A stretch of DNA of 64,000 nt from an uncultured Paracoccaceae bacterium (lineage in GTDB: Bacteria; Pseudomonadota; Alphaproteobacteria; Rhodobacterales; Rhodobacteraceae). The DNA lies in contig CANMKS010000001.1 of assembly GCA_947498645.1 (NCBI GenBank), positions 3,076,032 through 3,140,031 on the forward strand, written 5' to 3'. Numbering within the stretch: the stretch's first letter is position 1; each line of letters begins with the position of its first letter. The position numbers and the translations under genes were made by a program. Positions 38,113 to 46,235 of this stretch are shown in pieces. The notes under the pieces are model-generated. The model saw only the letters and a program-made list of their open reading frames with translations. It was not told the origin of the DNA and made no database searches.

Positions 38113-38898
38113 TCAAACCGTCAACCAGAGCATCACAACAGCCATTCCCAACATCATCAAATTTTCAGTGAGGCTTACAAACCCAAGCGGGACGTTTGAA
38201 TTTCCACCGACGCAGGCGCATTTGAGCTCACGTTTATCGATGTAGACGGCCTTAAAGACGCTTACGGCTCCAATGCTAGCGACGAAAAGTGCCGCGGGAG
38301 CTGACACCCAAGTCAGGATCATGCCGGTCATTAGAATGCCCGCGCCTGTTTCCACGAAGGGATAGATATAGGCGTAAGGCACCCATTTCCGCGCAAGCAG
38401 GTCGTAGTTCAGGAACATTGTCGAGAAGCCATCGACATCGCGGAGTTTCTGCATGCCCAGAAGGATCATGGAGACCGAGATGAACCAGCCCAGCGTCTGC
38501 CAAGTGATCGCGCCAAGAAACCCGATGGAAAGCGCCACCGCCGTGAGCGCAGCGACGGCGAACAAATACACGACGGGTCGATAGGTGGTCGCCTTGGGGT
38601 TCCAATCCGCCAGTCTTTCCCGCAGGTCAGTGTAGCCGCCAACACGCTTCCCTTCGATCCAGGCCTGTGGTGTTGTCTTGACGTCATGCTCGGCCTTGAA
38701 GGCGTCCACTTCGGCGCGTGTTCTGAACAGCCGGTCATCGACGTCATACCCCTGACGTTCGAGAAGCCAGCGGGCCTTTTGCCCCGATGGGCACAGATGG
38801 TCTGGCAGAGCCATCCGATAAAGCACAGCCGATTTGCCGACCGCTGCATCAGCGGGACTTGTATCTACGTTGGCAACATCGTGTGAACCTTTCGGCAT
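38113..38898 (-). CDS. Glutaredoxin-MauE/DoxX fusion membrane protein
   Basis: The 261-residue protein starts with a glutaredoxin-like domain (about 20-90) whose active site reads CPSG, with VKTTPQAWIEGKRVGGYTDL behind it. Four membrane helices of the MauE type follow (GWFISVSMILLGMQKLRDVDGFSTMF... PFVETGAGILM). A CACVGG motif near the end is typical of MauE. Such fusions probably pass thiol electrons across the membrane to periplasmic metal-handling or folding proteins. ATG 38898 follows GGAGAG; longer frames reach 38985. It is divergent from csoR across the operator at 38964-38982. Confidence 0.82.
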   Translation of the reverse strand: MPKGSHDVANVDTSPADAAVGKSAVLYRMALPDHLCPSGQKARWLLERQGYDVDDRLFRTRAEVDAFKAEHDVKTTPQAWIEGKRVGGYTDLRERLADWNPKATTYRPVVYLFAVAALTAVALSIGFLGAITWQTLGWFISVSMILLGMQKLRDVDGFSTMFLNYDLLARKWVPYAYIYPFVETGAGILMTGMILTWVSAPAALFVASIGAVSVFKAVYIDKRELKCACVGGNSNVPLGFVSLTENLMMLGMAVVMLWLTV

Positions 38899-38963
38899 GG
38901 GTCTCTCCATTTTAGGGGCTCTTGCCCACAGGGCAGCAATTGTGCTGGATATATGTAAGTCTA

Positions 38964-38982
38964 TATACCCCCCTAGGGTATA
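38964..38982. promoter_or_regulatory. CsoR-type operator in the divergent csoR promoter
   Basis: TATACCCCCCTAGGGTATA is an inverted repeat (TATACCC / GGGTATA, 5-bp spacer) with a C/G tract inside AT-rich flanks, the form known for CsoR/RcnR-family operators. It lies between csoR and the glutaredoxin-MauE gene and has a near twin at 41889-41907. Confidence 0.75.
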
Positions 38983-39051
38983 CAATCAAGAGCGCGCTCT
39001 TTGGGTTGTCGACACTCGACTTTGCCTTTGTCTCTATGCGAAAAGAGAACC

Positions 39052-39324
39052 ATGCACGAAAACCGCGATGCCATATTGAAACGCCTTAAGCGCCTTGAAG
39101 GGCAGGTCCGAGGGATCGCCCGGATGGTCGAAGAAGATCGCTATTGCGTTGATGTGCTGACGCAGATCGCGGCGGTACGGGCGGCGCTCAAAGGCGTCGA
39201 AAAGCTCGTGATCGACGATCACGCCTCGCACTGTATTGAAGACGCGCTGGCCTCGGGGGATCGAGGGGATCAACGGGCCAAATTCACCGAATTGCTTGAA
39301 CTTCTCGACAAAGCGCGCGGATAG
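39052..39324 (+). CDS. csoR: CsoR-family metal-sensing repressor, probably copper
   Basis: This 90-residue all-helical protein of the DUF156 family has LKRLKRLEGQVRGIARMVEEDRYCVDVLTQIAAV and a second helix with DHASHCIEDAL. The cysteine of the first motif and the His and Cys of the second match the C-H-C copper(I) ligands of CsoR. Repressors of this family leave DNA when they bind metal. I start at ATG 39052. It stops 4 bp before the convergent copD end, and it probably controls its own promoter, the fusion gene and the copper genes. Confidence 0.92.
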   Translation: MHENRDAILKRLKRLEGQVRGIARMVEEDRYCVDVLTQIAAVRAALKGVEKLVIDDHASHCIEDALASGDRGDQRAKFTELLELLDKARG

Positions 39325-39328
39325 GCCG

Positions 39329-40207
39329 TCAGAGATTGACGGGCGGTGTCGTCACACTGGTGATTGTTGCCGTTGTCAACAGGATCAGCACGACAGCCAG
39401 TATTTCCAGTGAAATTGACCGCCGAAGAGATCGTGCCGCACCAGATGCCTGCGTTCGCAGAGCCGGAACAAGCCTCGCCTTGTTCAGCGCGGCAACACCC
39501 AGAAGGGCAGAAACGATCATGACTTTTGCCAATAGTGCCACCCCATAGGCGGTTCCGAACAGGGCCGCCAACGATCCTGAGAGCATCCAGGAAAGTGCGA
39601 GGCCCGCAGCTATCAGAACGGCCACTCCGAAAGCAGCAATATTGCCAAAGTGGTGCAGCAGATCGGCCCCCATCGGCAAGAACGCCGCGCGCCGCAAAGG
39701 CGCGAGGGCTCCGACCCAGAACGCTGCAGTCAAAAGGTGCAGCACCAGCAAGCCCGCCAGCGCCGCCCTGGGTTCCCCAAGAGCATGCCCCACCTGTGCA
39801 AAGGATATCGCCACTGCAAGGCAGCCCGCTAAAGCGATCCACTGCCCGATACGAGGGACCAATATTGTCAGTATCGCAAGTTCGCCAACACTACGCCAAA
39901 TTGCGGTGGTGCCAAGTGGGCTGTCCCAAACGAAGCCGAGCATCATTGGATCTGTTGCGCCCTCAAACCCCATCCCGGATATGCGTGCCGCTCGAATGCC
40001 GAAACGCAGAGCCAACACCGCTAACCCCAGAACCGCCGCACCGACGGCAAGCTGCCTTGCAAGGCGCAAGACAGACGCCTCGGCGTGCTTCGCAAAGATG
40101 AAGCAAAATAGCACGCCCCCCATCGCCAGCAACGCCGCGCCATAGCCGATGGCTTTGGCCACAATGGCCAAAACGGCAAGACCATCTATGGGGGCCAATC
40201 CGGTCAT
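39329..40207 (-). CDS. copD: CopD-family copper resistance membrane protein
   Basis: The 292-residue protein has about eight hydrophobic helices and the PF05425 CopD pattern in its second half (HLLTAAFWVGALAPL, conserved His-Gly pairs such as GHALGEP, ALLAKVMIVSALLGVAALNKARLVPAL). CopD proteins sit in the inner membrane and work with CopC in copper transfer or uptake. It overlaps copC by 4 bp, as is usual for this pair. Confidence 0.9.
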   Translation of the reverse strand: MTGLAPIDGLAVLAIVAKAIGYGAALLAMGGVLFCFIFAKHAEASVLRLARQLAVGAAVLGLAVLALRFGIRAARISGMGFEGATDPMMLGFVWDSPLGTTAIWRSVGELAILTILVPRIGQWIALAGCLAVAISFAQVGHALGEPRAALAGLLVLHLLTAAFWVGALAPLRRAAFLPMGADLLHHFGNIAAFGVAVLIAAGLALSWMLSGSLAALFGTAYGVALLAKVMIVSALLGVAALNKARLVPALRTQASGAARSLRRSISLEILAVVLILLTTATITSVTTPPVNL

Positions 40208-40548
40208 CCAGCGACAGTAAAAGAAAAACCGCCCTGCATCGGGTGGCCGTCTGAGGCCATACCTCGCCAGTCCAAGCGGTAGCTTCCGGGTGCAAGCACT
40301 TCCAAAGGCGTGGCTCGGAATTCTGTTGCCGGGTCCATGCCGGTTTCGCGTTCGATTTCGACGTCGCCATCAGGTGACGTCAGCGTAACCGATATAATGC
40401 GCATCGGATCATCGAACCGCATGGAAAGCTCTGGCACGTCAGCGACCGTCGCACCGTTGGCAGGTGTTGTTGCTTTGGACACGGAATGCGCCGCCGCAAG
40501 CATCGGAGCCATTGCGACAGCCAAGCCGAGAAGCGTTTGTTTGATCAT
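40204..40548 (-). CDS. copC: CopC periplasmic copper-binding protein
   Basis: This 114-residue protein has a signal peptide cleaved after AAA, giving the mature N-terminal Ala-His start expected of CopC, where the first histidine binds copper. The beta-barrel motifs PANGATV, LSMRFDDPM and YRLDWRGMASDGHPMQGGFSFTV are standard, with the conserved Asp-His site near the end. It hands copper to, or takes it from, CopD. It is coupled to copD. Confidence 0.93.
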   Translation of the reverse strand: MIKQTLLGLAVAMAPMLAAAHSVSKATTPANGATVADVPELSMRFDDPMRIISVTLTSPDGDVEIERETGMDPATEFRATPLEVLAPGSYRLDWRGMASDGHPMQGGFSFTVAG

Positions 40549-40558
40549 CTGAATTTCC

Positions 40559-41026
40559 CTATTCGGACTTGGCGTTCAGTTCATCGTGATATTCACGAAG
40601 ATCATCTGGCCATGTTGATTTGATGAAGGATAACACCGCGATAACCTCGTCATCGCTGAGCGTACCTTCATAGGCAGGCATTCCGGACGGCGGGGCGTTC
40701 TCCATCAGTCCGGCCAGCCCGTATTTGGTCAAGGTGAAGAGCGTTTCGTCGTCGTGGTGCCAGGTATGCCCTGTGGCGTCATGCGGCGGTGCAGGCAGCA
40801 AACCATCCTGTCCGCGAATGCGCCAGTTCAGTTGCCCTTCAAGGCGCGCGCCGTGGCAGGCGGCACATTGGGTTGCGTAGATATCTTGGCCCAAGGCGAC
40901 CACTTCGGCATCGTCAGGTGTCAAGAGACCGGCCGCCTCGGAGGATTTGGCCAGAACGAAAGCCGCGACGAAACCGGCGAGCGCAAGCCCGCCGGTTATC
41001 AAAACAGCCTTGCGACCTGCCATCAT
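40559..41026 (-). CDS. Membrane-anchored or secreted c-type cytochrome
   Basis: The 155-residue protein has an N-terminal hydrophobic segment (VLITGGLALAGFVAAFVLA) that may remain as an anchor, and one heme motif CAACH followed by GARLEG. Met-containing GMPAYEGTLSDDEVIAVLSFIKSTWP supplies the sixth ligand, as in small class I cytochromes. In copper-resistance operons such cytochromes appear with CopCD and DUF411 proteins; an electron-transfer role is likely but unproved. ATG 41026 overlaps the DUF411 stop. Confidence 0.88.
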   Translation of the reverse strand: MMAGRKAVLITGGLALAGFVAAFVLAKSSEAAGLLTPDDAEVVALGQDIYATQCAACHGARLEGQLNWRIRGQDGLLPAPPHDATGHTWHHDDETLFTLTKYGLAGLMENAPPSGMPAYEGTLSDDEVIAVLSFIKSTWPDDLREYHDELNAKSE

Positions 41027-41490
41027 GTGTCGAACGGCAATGCGGAACCCGCGCGGAAATACACCGTTCCGGCGCCAGCCTCGCCGCCAAACGCAATGAC
41101 GTCGTAACGGGCCGCAGGATCGTCGCCCATGCCAGGAGAGCCCATGGGCATGCCCGGAACCGCTAGCCCAGTGATGTCCGGGCGATCCCGCAGCACGGCT
41201 TCCAATGCTTCGAAAGGCACGTGCCCTTCGAAGACGTACCCGTCGGCTTCAATCGTGTGGCAGGATGCGAGCTCAAGAGGAATGCCGCGCTCTGACTTCT
41301 GTGCCTCGGGGTCGGTCAGCTCTTCGACAGTGACAGCGTAGCCGCGTGCGCGGGCCAAACCGGCCCATGCATGGCAACATCCGCAACCCGGTGAGGCGAG
41401 AACGCGCATTGACGTGCCTGCACGGGCAGGCAAAGCAGCCAAGACAAAAGCCGTTGCGGAAAGGGTGGTGAAGTGACGACGTGTGATCAT
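41023..41490 (-). CDS. DUF411 metal-binding periplasmic protein
   Basis: The 155-residue protein has a twin-arginine-like start (MITRRHF) and a hydrophobic signal segment. The DUF411 core follows: SPGCGCCHAWAGLARARG near residue 35 and GYVFEGHVPFEAL. CGCCH formally matches a heme motif, but in this family it is a thiol metal site. A Met-rich loop PGMPMGSPGMG suits copper(I). It is coupled to the downstream cytochrome and copCD genes, and AAAGGACC precedes its start. Confidence 0.88.
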   Translation of the reverse strand: MITRRHFTTLSATAFVLAALPARAGTSMRVLASPGCGCCHAWAGLARARGYAVTVEELTDPEAQKSERGIPLELASCHTIEADGYVFEGHVPFEALEAVLRDRPDITGLAVPGMPMGSPGMGDDPAARYDVIAFGGEAGAGTVYFRAGSALPFDT

Positions 41491-41548
41491 GTCTGTCGGT
41501 CCTTTGAATTGAAAGTTGAATGGACTGCGGGCTAGCGCCCGTTGCCGC

Positions 41549-41884
41549 TTAGACTTTCGGAGGACCGGTTGGGACAGCGAGCGTCAAGTTTGCAAATTCG
41601 AAATCAGCGTACAGAACACTAACAACCGATCTGCTCGTGGGAATGACCGGCAAAATAGCAGAAGTGGCTGCAAAATCGCCAAAACAGGGCATTGATCCCA
41701 TACCGCTGGTGGTGTCGCAGCAGTCCGCGAGTGCCTTCTCAACATCAGCCAAAGGATCGCTTTCTGACATTTGGGCGTGGTGATCGGCCTGAACCAATCC
41801 ATGGTTCAAACCATGCACCACAGACGCAGCGGACGCACCGGCGAATGCAACAACAAGAATGATCGACAGCACCAAGCGAAACAT
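41549..41884 (-). CDS. Small exported protein of the copper island, function unknown
   Basis: This 111-residue protein has a signal peptide (MFRLVLSIILVVAFAGASA). The mature part starts with histidine-rich HGLNHGLVQADHHAQMSESD and carries a CC pair and a further Cys (DCCDTTSGMGSMPC), so metal binding is plausible. Similar short proteins sit next to copper genes in Rhodobacterales. ATG 41884 lies five bases downstream of a CsoR-type operator, so it is probably the first gene of the copper-induced transcript. Confidence 0.7.
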   Translation of the reverse strand: MFRLVLSIILVVAFAGASAASVVHGLNHGLVQADHHAQMSESDPLADVEKALADCCDTTSGMGSMPCFGDFAATSAILPVIPTSRSVVSVLYADFEFANLTLAVPTGPPKV

Positions 41885-41888
41885 GCCC

Positions 41889-41907
41889 AATACCTACTGG
41901 GGGTATA
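41889..41907. promoter_or_regulatory. Second CsoR-type operator
   Basis: ATACCTACTGGGGGTAT (41890-41906, with flanking A/T) repeats the plan of the operator at 38964-38982: inverted ATACC / GGTAT arms around a G tract. It lies immediately upstream of the small exported protein gene and would block the transcript running into the DUF411, cytochrome and copCD genes. Confidence 0.65.
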
Positions 41908-41948
41908 TGGCTTTGACAAGTCACGAGGGTGTGTCGCCGCAACCGAGC

Positions 41949-42533
41949 TTAGTTGCATCCGTTATGACTGCGCCACATGTCCGGGTCGTGCCCGTCTGGC
42001 ACAGAGGCGCATGGATCTTCTGAATAACCGCGCAACACCGCGTACGGGTTGATTTGGGCATCGGTCAGCAATGGCAAAGTCAACAGATGGGCATTCAGAT
42101 GGACGAGGCGGAGGGCTGCCCTCGCTTGACCTGCTTCTACTACCAACCGTTCAAGTGCCTCGGCATCTGGCGCTCCTTGTTGAAAAGCTGCGTCTAGCGC
42201 TTGTTCTGCCGCGACGAATATCTCCCCGGCAGCTATGGCGTCTGCTTGCATCTGCGCCCGGATCGCCTCAATGTCGTCGCGCTGCTGCTCAGTTAGAGCG
42301 ATCTCTTCGGCGAGCTCTAGCAGGTGCGTCGGCCCCGGCACACCATTGAGTTCGGCAGCACGCGCAAGCCCCCATCCGCCGCCCCGTGCGATTTCCTCTA
42401 AGTCTTGTCCCGACAAGGATTTGATCAGGCGCGTTTCTTCGCCCACGTAATCCGAGGGCAAAGTGCCATGACTCTGCGCAATGGCGATGGTGGGCAAGAG
42501 CACCATGATAAGTGCAAAGCGCATGGCTGTCAT
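41949..42533 (-). CDS. Spy/ZraP-like periplasmic metal-stress protein
   Basis: The 194-residue protein has a signal peptide ending AIA. Its long helices carry the Spy/CpxP-type pattern: LLELAEEIALTEQQRDDIEAIRAQMQADAIAAGE, then a charged helical hairpin. The C-terminal GHDPDMWRSHNGCN offers His and Cys metal ligands. Such proteins act as periplasmic chaperones or metal buffers under envelope stress. AAGGAC precedes ATG 42533. It is divergent from the Crp/Fnr regulator across 65 bp. Confidence 0.75.
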   Translation of the reverse strand: MTAMRFALIMVLLPTIAIAQSHGTLPSDYVGEETRLIKSLSGQDLEEIARGGGWGLARAAELNGVPGPTHLLELAEEIALTEQQRDDIEAIRAQMQADAIAAGEIFVAAEQALDAAFQQGAPDAEALERLVVEAGQARAALRLVHLNAHLLTLPLLTDAQINPYAVLRGYSEDPCASVPDGHDPDMWRSHNGCN

Positions 42534-42598
42534 AATTTATGTCCTTGATTGATCAGGCGTTGGCGCAAAGGGATTGCATAGAGTGAGCAATACAGAAC

Positions 42599-43162
42599 AT
42601 GATAGAAATCATGTATGGTCATTGGCTTCATTGTTTTGACGGCGCGCCTGAGCGAACGCTGGCGGAAGGCGAAACGCTATTTCGGCGAGGCGATAAAGTT
42701 GACAGGGCATTCCTGGTCCGTGAAGGGCGTATTTCCCTTCGGCGGGCGCTCCAAGATGGCGGGCTCCTGACCCTTCACAGCACCGGTGCTGGTGATCTGG
42801 TCGCCGAAGCATCCCTCTTTGCGGACAGGTATCACTGCGATGCAATGGCGGGCAAGGCGACGACGGTCGTTTGGCTGCCCAGAGCTAAATTGATGGCGCA
42901 TTTGGAAAATGCTGCTTCATCAGATCAACTTTTGATCAAAGCGTTCGAACGAACAGCGAGAGAGTTACAGACCTTGCGAACTCGCATTGAGATTATGCGT
43001 TTGCGCAAAGTCGCTGATCGGCTGGACGCCTATCTCGAACTGTACGGTCCCCCTGAGGAAGGCGGATGGGTACGGGTTGCGGATTGGATCGGTGTGACAC
43101 CCCCTGCGCTATATCGAGAACTGGCGAAGCGTCGAACGAAAAACGAAAACGCGCCGTCCTGA
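42599..43162 (+). CDS. Crp/Fnr-family transcriptional regulator
   Basis: This 187-residue protein is shorter than usual. A cyclic-nucleotide-binding-like barrel (about 15-110: ERTLAEGETLFRRGDKVDRAFLVREGRISLRR in outline) leads into the dimer helix. A compact winged helix follows (WVRVADWIGVTPPALYRELAKRR). It lacks the N-terminal cysteine cluster of Fnr. The divergent Spy-like gene is its obvious candidate target. A shorter start at 42611 is possible. Confidence 0.85.
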   Translation: MIEIMYGHWLHCFDGAPERTLAEGETLFRRGDKVDRAFLVREGRISLRRALQDGGLLTLHSTGAGDLVAEASLFADRYHCDAMAGKATTVVWLPRAKLMAHLENAASSDQLLIKAFERTARELQTLRTRIEIMRLRKVADRLDAYLELYGPPEEGGWVRVADWIGVTPPALYRELAKRRTKNENAPS

Positions 43163-43317
43163 AGCAACAAGTTCGGAAGGGCTCTGAGACACCCAATGCG
43201 CTTGCAGAGAGGCCATGTTTCAGGTTCTTCGAAAACTGCAATTCAACGCCATGCTAAGCTCTCTGCGTCAGCGAGGTGCTGATGACTGGGTATGGAGGGA
43301 GGATTGGAGGGCAAAAT

Positions 43318-43950
43318 ATGCCAAGAGTCCAACTTCCCGCAGTCACCCCAAAGCGCAAAGCCTGGAACAAGGGGCGTATCATTGGCCAGAAGCGGCCGCT
43401 GCTTCCCAGACAGGTATGGGCTATCCGTGTGCGGCTCGAACTTGCGGGCTATCTTCGCGACCTTGCACTGTTCAACGTGGCGATTGATAGCAAGCTAAGG
43501 GGCTGTGATCTGGTCAAACGCGCCGTGAGCGATTTGGTCAAAAATGATCGCGTTCGCGAAAGAGTTTCGGTGATGCAAAGCAAAACCAAGAGGCCAGTCC
43601 AGTTCGAATTGACTGAAAACACAAGAGATACTGTCACTGCATGGGTAAGATCACCAGAGATGATCGGATGCCATTTCATGTTCCCGAACCGCTTCCACGA
43701 TCGCCCGCACATCTCAACCCGCCAGTATGGTCGGATTGTTCGCGACTGGGTGACGGCGATCGGATTGGAACCGAGTGGCTAGGGCACCCATTCGCTGCGA
43801 CGGACCAAAGCTGCGGAGATCTACCGCAAGACAGGTAACCTACGCGCCGTCCAACTGCCGCTTGGTCAAACCAAAGTGGACAGCACCGTTCGATATCTGG
43901 GCGTCGAGCTTGAAGATGCCCTTAGTATTGCAGAGCGTATAGACATCTGA
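43318..43950 (+). pseudogene. Tyrosine recombinase/integrase broken by an amber codon
   Basis: ATG 43318 follows GGAGGG, and the frame gives a small phage/plasmid-type integrase. After EPSG the reading frame meets TAG at 43780-43782, then continues in the same frame with GTHSLRRTKAAEIYRKTG and STVRYLGVELEDALS to TGA at 43950. The HSLRR box (His-x-x-Arg) and the nucleophile tyrosine region therefore lie after the stop. In addition LGQTK replaces the usual LGHTK, so a catalytic histidine is lost. One nonsense change plus a second defect indicates decay; readthrough is the alternative. Confidence 0.8.
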
Positions 43951-44213
43951 CCTACCTTGGCGAGCGGCTCCGCCGTTCGCCATTTTGAAGGAGTTGTTTG
44001 TCTTTCGGGAGGTGATGGGCCGTATTGCGCCCACTCTGTGAGTTCACAGGGCAAGAACCTCAATCTTGAAAGGAATTTCGCCAAATTGGCCGTTCGTTCA
44101 CTTTGGTCGAGACTCAGCGTCGCCGAAGCCGTACGGTCCTCATCTGAAGTGATGTGATCGTGCCTCTACCATAGTACTTTCATGAATCGCTCAATCCCGC
44201 AGGGAGCCAATTC

Positions 44214-44630
44214 ATCACAAATCTCATTCAGATCGTTTATGCATCACAGCAGTTTGGATACGATGAGCCGACACTGGCAGGCATTTTGCTCGATGCCAGA
44301 CGCTGTAATAAACGGGGCGACGTGACCGGTGCGCTTGTTTGTCGACATGACATCTACCTTCAACTGCTGGAAGGTCCGTTAGATGCAGTGCGCGCAGCCT
44401 ATGCCCGGATTTGTCGCGATGACCGTCATGCTGGGGTCAAAGAACTCCTGAATCGCAGGATACAAACCCGATTGTTTGCAAGTTGGGCGATGCTTCATGA
44501 TCCTGCGAAGACTTGGATTTGGACGGAAGAAGAGATCGCAAATGCCGCACTTGATCGCGCTGAAACAGCAGAAATCATAAAAGTATTCAAAGACCTATCG
44601 GATCGATCCGGGAAAACGGCTGTGCATTGA
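44214..44630 (+). CDS. BLUF-domain blue-light sensor with non-standard start codon
   Basis: From ATC at 44214 the frame reads TNLIQIVYASQQFGYDE, exactly the normal N-terminal part of a BLUF protein, with AGGGAG seven bases upstream. The flavin-binding tyrosine (VYAS), asparagine (RRCNKR), glutamine (IYLQLLEGP) and the Trp/Met region (ASWAML) are present, giving 138 residues with no effector domain. The only downstream start, TTG 44286, would remove the tyrosine strand. Either ATC is used as a weak start or the start codon has mutated and the gene is off. Confidence 0.75.
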   Translation: MTNLIQIVYASQQFGYDEPTLAGILLDARRCNKRGDVTGALVCRHDIYLQLLEGPLDAVRAAYARICRDDRHAGVKELLNRRIQTRLFASWAMLHDPAKTWIWTEEEIANAALDRAETAEIIKVFKDLSDRSGKTAVH

Positions 44631-44765
44631 TGCAGACCCTTCTCGCATCGATGCAGACGCGAACTATGACCTGTAAATGGTGGGCGGCATGATGGGTGTA
44701 CACTCAGTGCCCGATGCGTTCATGAGGTGGGAATGTGATCGCATTGTTGCCGCAGTCGCCAAACC

Positions 44766-45128
44766 GACACCAAGACAGAGAGCCCGCTCTTAGTCACCGC
44801 GGATCACGCACCGGCAGTAATTCGGCTCGTTCCTGCCACCCTCGAGACGACAAGGATTATTCTTGCCCTTGAAAACCAAGACGTGGATGTGGCGGGGCTT
44901 TCGATGCCTGCTGGCAGTACACTTATCGGTGCGACAAGCGATCATCTCGTCATTGGCACGACAGATCAGAAGCTCCGCGTTGGATCGGAAAGGCGGTTTC
45001 AGATGAACTATAGCGCATTGATGCGCGCCATGGCCGCGCCTGACATTCAAACGAATTTACAGAATGACCGGCCTGGGTCACAGGAAATCGATGCGCATGG
45101 TCCAAAGAAACACCTCGCATTGGTTTGA
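44766..45128 (+). pseudogene. 3' remnant of a PLP-dependent alanine/ornithine racemase-like gene
   Basis: The frame reads DTKTESPLLVTADH, then TTRIILALENQDVDVAGL, GATSDHLVIGTTD and VGSERRFQMNYSALMRAMAAP. This resembles the C-terminal end of alanine/ornithine racemase-family proteins (a GATSDH-type loop and a N-Y-x-A-L-M-R-A-M-x-x-P motif). The PLP-binding N-terminal two-thirds are absent and no start or ribosome binding site is seen. I infer a truncated gene left by rearrangement. Confidence 0.5.
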
Positions 45129-45177
45129 CCGATAGTGTTGGGGCCCGGCAAAGAGAAATCAAAGAGGAAGTAATCAC

Positions 45178-45369
45178 TTGGCAAAACTCACAAAAACGAG
45201 CGTGTTCAAAGCGCAAGGCTCCAAAGCGGAAACGCCATTGGACAAAACAACCCGCATCGTTCGCAAGATGGTCGAAGAAGAGGCCGAGCAGCGCCAAGCC
45301 AAGAACAACCGTCTTCGCAACGCGCGCCTTGAACGGGAGGCCAACACTCCGAAAAAGCCGTCGCGCTAG
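45178..45369 (+). CDS. Small basic hypothetical protein
   Basis: This 63-residue, strongly charged, probably helical protein (AKLTKTSVFKAQGSKAETPLDKTTRI at its start, then an EEEAEQRQAKNNRLRNARLERE helix) has no recognised family. The start is TTG 45178, seven bases after GAGGAAG, which is a good ribosome binding site. It lies in the accessory region and is followed by another small gene. Confidence 0.6.
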   Translation: MAKLTKTSVFKAQGSKAETPLDKTTRIVRKMVEEEAEQRQAKNNRLRNARLEREANTPKKPSR

Positions 45370-45474
45370 GGCGTAGGAAAGGTTCGACCAAGGCGACCAC
45401 ATCGCAACGACCCCCGTTTTGTCCGCGCTTTTATACCTGCCGGAGCGACCGGACACACCAGAAGGAATTTTCCA

Positions 45475-45756
45475 ATGACACACGCAAACGAGAGCATAAC
45501 AAAAGTTCACTATATCTGTCAGACATACGTGGAACAAAAGCCGGGGCGCGACGGGCAAGCGAGCCCGAAGATTGGCAAACAGTTTCAGTATTCCACGGCA
45601 GCAGAAGCTCAGAACAGAGCGGAACGGGAAGCCCAGTCTGAGGAGTGTGCCGGTGCCGATGCCTATATGATTAGTGAAGACCCCGAGAGCGGCGAGGTTG
45701 GATCACCAAGCTTTCTTGTTAGGCTCGGGAGTGTTCCGGAAACTGATGACTTCTAG
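45475..45756 (+). CDS. Small hypothetical protein
   Basis: This 93-residue acidic protein starts at ATG 45475 after AGAAGGAA. It contains KVHYICQTYVEQK, then a helical AAEAQNRAEREAQSEECAGADAYMISEDPESGE stretch. The layout of a beta strand, a helix rich in Ala/Glu and a final strand (FLVRLGSVPE) resembles short phage or plasmid proteins. I do not know a function. Confidence 0.6.
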   Translation: MTHANESITKVHYICQTYVEQKPGRDGQASPKIGKQFQYSTAAEAQNRAEREAQSEECAGADAYMISEDPESGEVGSPSFLVRLGSVPETDDF

Positions 45757-46235
45757 AACCACGCCTCTGGCAAAGTGCCTCCCAAAGGACATACCCCCAC
45801 CATGGGCCGAGTAAATTAGAAAAACGGCTATTGGCGCAGCCGCTGCGAAAAGCTGGTGTCGACCGGCTCAAAACCGAAGGTTTGAATGACGGCTTCGATG
45901 ATGTCAGCTGCATCGCAGCGACAACTATGGTGTGACTGCGAAGAAATGCTGCGTCAGCAATAGCTGCACCTGCACAAGTCCGGTCTGTCCGCCTTGCGAG
46001 CTTTGATAGCGCCACTCTGAACGGCAAGTTTCAATGAAACCGCGTTCAGGGGTCAATCTATCTGTCAAAAAAGGTCAATCAGGTGCTTCATTCAGTTCTT
46101 ATGCGACGGCAAATCAATGGGTTAGCGTATGCCCAAGGGTCAAACTATGTGGCACGACACACAAAGGCAGCCGCGGGATGACCGGCCTGCCCGGACAATT
46201 TGCAGGGCGGCACAAATTATCCCGCTTTGTCGTTT
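45757..46235. other. 479-bp stretch without a convincing gene
   Basis: No frame on either strand combines a ribosome binding site with protein-like composition. Fragments such as KLEKRLLAQPLRKAGVDRLKTEGLNDGFDDV, preceded by stops, suggest decayed coding sequence, but I cannot name the source. It marks the right border of the accessory region before housekeeping-type genes resume. Confidence 0.45.

Noticed and set aside
41350..41390. CGCCH in the DUF411 protein as a heme-c site
   Set aside because: The family keeps this cysteine cluster as a metal-binding site, and the flanking residues do not look like a cytochrome.
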